A model generated the notes under the pieces. It saw only the letters and a list, made by a program, of their open reading frames with translations, was not told where the DNA came from and ran no database searches. A DNA stretch of 64,000 bases from Chenopodium formosanum (lineage: Eukaryota; Streptophyta; Magnoliopsida; Caryophyllales; Amaranthaceae). This document shows, piece after piece, positions 61,010-64,000 of this stretch. The stretch spans positions 17,034,379 through 17,098,378 of the forward strand of contig CM044880.1 in NCBI GenBank assembly GCA_024500155.1, read 5' to 3'. Position 1 is the first letter of the stretch; the number at the start of each line of letters is the position of its first letter. The position numbers were made by a program, and so were the translations under genes.

Positions 61010-61540
61010 GATTTAAAATTTAGAACATATGACTTAAAATTTAGAACATGCGAGTTAAAATTTAGAACATGTGACTCAAATTAAAATTTTGAACATATGA
61101 GTAATAATTTAGAACATTTGTGTGAGTAATATGTTTAAAACATTTGATTTAAGAATTAGAACAAGTGATTAAAAATTTATAAAAAAAATTTTATGAAATT
61201 TTAAACATATGAGTAAAATTTAGACATATGATTTATGATTATGAACATGTGAATAAAAATTTAGAATAAACTGATATAGAATATAGAAAGTGTGAGTAAA
61301 AAATTTAGAACATACGAGTAAAAAAATAGAACATACGCTTTAAAATCTGGAACATATAATTAAAAATCTTAAAACACACGTTTTAAAATGTAGAACATAC
61401 AAGTTAAAATTTTGGAACAAGTTATTTAAAATTTATGACATCGAACTTAACTAATTTATGGTTTAGAACATGTGAGAACTAAATTAGAACATTTGATTTA
61501 ATTTAGAACACCTAAGGAAAAGTTTAGAACATTTGATCCC
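61010..61540. repeat. Minisatellite of TTAAAATTTAGAACATRTGA units
   Basis: A unit of about 20 bp recurs at least 15 times with substitutions and small indels. AT-rich and non-coding. Confidence 0.75.
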
Positions 61541-61637
61541 CCTTCCCAATTTAATCTTCAAATCAATTCCCAAACTAACAATATAATTTCTGTATTTTCC
61601 CCTAGTCAGTAGTCATCCATAAACGTTTAAATCTTAA

Positions 61638-61662
61638 CTAGTTTGGGGCACGAGCGATGCTC
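61638..61662 (-). mobile_element. Helitron-like 3' terminus
   Basis: On minus: hairpin GAGCATCGCTC, about 10 bp, CTAG then T. Next to it (61978) a CAGGGGCGGGG word resembles a hAT end. Confidence 0.35.
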
Positions 61663-62418
61663 CGGATTTTGTTTAAATACAAAATGTAAAAATTACCTTG
61701 AGTTTAAATTATATCTTGAAACCATTAAGTTTAAATAATTAAATATAAATGATAAAATTAATTGAGGATAGAAAGAGTCAGTAGTATTTGTTTATAATTA
61801 AATATAAATGGTAAAATTAATTGGGGATAAAAAGAGTTAGTAGTATTTGTTTTACAATTAAGTGGGGTATTGCATAGTATATGGTAAAGACTTTATCCAT
61901 GCTAAATCAAATAAAAAGTTGGAATTTCAAGGGATGTTATACTTTAAATCTAATCTAATCCAAATATTAATATCAGGGGCGGGGCAAACAAATTCGAGGC
62001 CCGGTGTGAGGTCTTAAAATTGGACCATTACCCCATTATTGAAAGAAATACAGAGTATTCTTCAAATATTTAAAGTTTTTTTTAAAACGGAGTAGCTAAT
62101 TACTTATTTACTCTGTAAAATATATGTATTTTCTACCAAATTCACTTATATTAGTTTTCTCAGAAGTTTTTTTTATATACATAAATCTCATCTACAAGAA
62201 TACAAGATTAGCACACTACATTTAAACACCTACTTCTTCCAAAATTTAACTTAAGTTTTCCTCAAAATTAAAAATCAATTTCTATTAAAATTAGCAAACT
62301 TCTCGATTCAACTTTATTCTTTACTATTTTTGAATTCTTCAAATCAATTCACAAAAAACTTCATCACCTTCCTTCTTCATCTGCAAAAACAGGAAAAAAA
62401 AATAGGGGGGACCACACA

Positions 62419-63313
62419 AATGGAAGAATATTTTGATCAAGAATTTTTTTATATTGACCAACTATTGAATGAGGGACCATATCAGTACAGCAGTGCTGTA
62501 AAAGCATGGAAGAAGACACAAATGGAGAAAACAGTGAAGCTGATGGGGAAGACAGTCAAGGGGAAGAGCAGATACAACCATAATTAACAAGTAGAAAGCA
62601 ACTCACTGTCCAAACAAAAAGGCAAATGGTTGATGACTTTTTTCTCAGCATGCATGAGGGGGAACTCACAAGGGGATTTTTTGTCACAAAAGGCAACAAA
62701 GTATGGGTTTCACAGAAACATATCACTAAGGGTCTGGAAGTTTGTTAAGCAAAGTACATCACAAGGGAATGTCATTGATGTCAGAAGCAAAAAAATTGGA
62801 AAAACAGGTCCAAAACCTAGGGACATATCAGATGAGTTCTTGCAGTCTGTGCCTTTATACAAAAGGACAACAAAGAGGAATTATGCAGCTGCTTTGAAAA
62901 TCTCACATGGATTTCTCCATAGGCTAAAGAAAAAGGGCACGTTAAGAACACATATAGCAGCAAACCACCCAGTACTCACATCTAATCACAAAGTGGCAAG
63001 ACTAAAGCGGGCACTAGAGCATATTCACCCAATTCTAGTAGTTGGGATTCCAACTTTCATTGACATGCAACAGGATATTCACATTGATGAGAAGTGGTTT
63101 GATATGAACCCTGAAAGTAGGAAGTTCTACCTCTTACCAAAGGAAGAAAACCCCTACAAATGTCAACAATCCAAGAGATACAAAATCAAAGAGATGTTCA
63201 TGGGGGTCATTGGGAAACCCTTGTATGACTGCAATGGCCACATGTTACATGATGGGAAGTTTGGTATCTTCCCTTTCACTTACTGTAGGGAATATTTCAA
63301 GCATTATCCCTAG
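62419..63313 (+). pseudogene. Plant mariner-like (Tc1/mariner) transposase, decayed
   Basis: N-terminal helix-turn-helix remnants (RKQLTVQTKRQMVDDFF and FLQSVPLYKRTTKRNYAAAL) are spread over two frames. The core has the first catalytic Asp in IHIDEKWFDMNPESRKFYLL (about 63080-63140). YKCQQSKRYKIKEMFMGVIG and GKFGIFPF then follow, as in plant mariner transposases. The remaining two catalytic Asp blocks are absent: the frame stops at 63311 and LTR-like sequence follows. A TAA at 62584-62586 and a frameshift near 62640-62700 also break it. Confidence 0.85.
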
Positions 63314-63329
63314 CTTGAACCCCACTGTG

Positions 63330-64000
63330 ATCATACACTAAAGTACGGTGGCGTCCAAAGGGAAAGAAGATAGAGCAAAAGAGTCGCCAACAAGTTTTAG
63401 GAACTTGTAAACCGTTCACGAGGTGAAGGTTACACCCCTTAACGATCCAGGAGATCGTCAAGTCCAATAGGTCTGGAACCATGACTGGTAGTTTGGGGAT
63501 GAAGGTACAAATCCAACCTAAAAGAGATTGAATCTGCCCTAATAATAGGCCTCTACTTTATTCTGATCGTACTCATGTGCGCTTTCTGACTAACATACAA
63601 TCAATAGGATTAACCCTAAACCTGTTTATCTATGTTGGTTGAATATTAATGCACAAATAAAACTATTATTGGCGATCACTTGAATTATAATCATAATTAA
63701 CCCTAAACAAGATTATTAATTATCTTATATAAGCGTGATTACAAGTACAAATTCCCTTTAAACATGCATAAAAGGTGTGATCAAGCAATAACAATAAATA
63801 ATCAAGCAACATAATAATAATAAATTATAATTATAATCATAATCATAATAATTAAAATAATTATGGTCATAAATTATAGCAATTATAATCATAATTAAAA
63901 TAATCATGTTAAAGCATAAGAATAATAGCAAGATCCTAGGCATGATACTAACAAGATTAATAACAAACCCTAGCATGTTACTAAACAATAAAAATCAAAG
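63330..64000. repeat. LTR-like segment, runs off the window
   Basis: 63370-63480 (GTCGCCAACAAGTTTTAGG; GTAAACCGTTCACGAGG; GAAGGTTACACC) matches 23845-23990, part of the probable solo LTR at 23733-25788. The rest is AT-rich with ATAATTATAATCAT-like words. It probably interrupts the mariner element. Confidence 0.5.

Noticed and set aside
1..64000. CRISPR array, prophage or bacterial operon
   Set aside because: No spaced identical direct repeats of that kind and no bacterial gene; content is plainly plant nuclear.

Overview
This is nuclear DNA of a flowering plant, probably a eudicot; the species cannot be named from sequence alone. The evidence is spliceosomal introns, a Y-segment dehydrin-like gene, a plant-type mariner transposase, and plant lineages of LTR retrotransposons, L1 and RTE LINEs, CACTA, hAT, Stowaway and Tourist-like elements. 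Only two ordinary host genes are convincing: a two-exon gene for a 71-residue membrane-anchored protein (12395-12685, minus) and a dehydrin-like LEA gene (58598-58984, plus). Almost everything else is transposable elements, many nested in one another, plus simple repeats. I saw no tRNA or rRNA gene and no CRISPR array.

Layout. 1-12163: an L1-type LINE on the plus strand, split by a 9.9 kb non-autonomous LTR element (557-10499, minus) with no recognisable coding content. 12164-18642: mostly single-copy-looking DNA with the small gene, an RTE LINE endonuclease fragment and a poly-C tract. 18643-19846: a palindromic hAT-like element with an 8 bp target duplication and a Stowaway MITE in each arm. 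20160-21540: a degenerate minisatellite. 22995-26132: a long-terminal-inverted-repeat (TIR) DNA element inside a TA/CA microsatellite, carrying what looks like a solo LTR.

26889-55321 is a nest of insertions. A DNA element of about 0.9 kb (ends marked by TTATACTT) received a chromodomain Ty3/gypsy element (27164-54692, duplication GCCAA). That element then received a full-length LINE (28292-35240, 15 bp duplication), a solo LTR (35989-37270, duplication TATCT), a CACTA element (38171-50779) and a second CACTA element (52141-53869, duplication TTT). The first CACTA element received a Tat-lineage Ty3/gypsy element (38301-50268, duplication AGTGG). This is four levels deep.

55330-64000: Helitron-like ends, Stowaway and Tourist-like MITEs, the dehydrin-like gene, minisatellites, a decayed mariner-like transposase and an LTR-like segment that runs off the window.

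The most notable system is inside the Tat element. Between pol and its 3' LTR, on the strand opposite to gag-pol, lies a separate gene (39732-43076) with a TATA box, a 5' UTR intron and four further introns. When these introns are removed the frame stays in phase over five coding exons (2973 nt). The gene has decayed only by stop codons, with no frameshift that I can see. Antisense accessory genes are known in some Tat elements; the multi-exon structure is what deserves a check.
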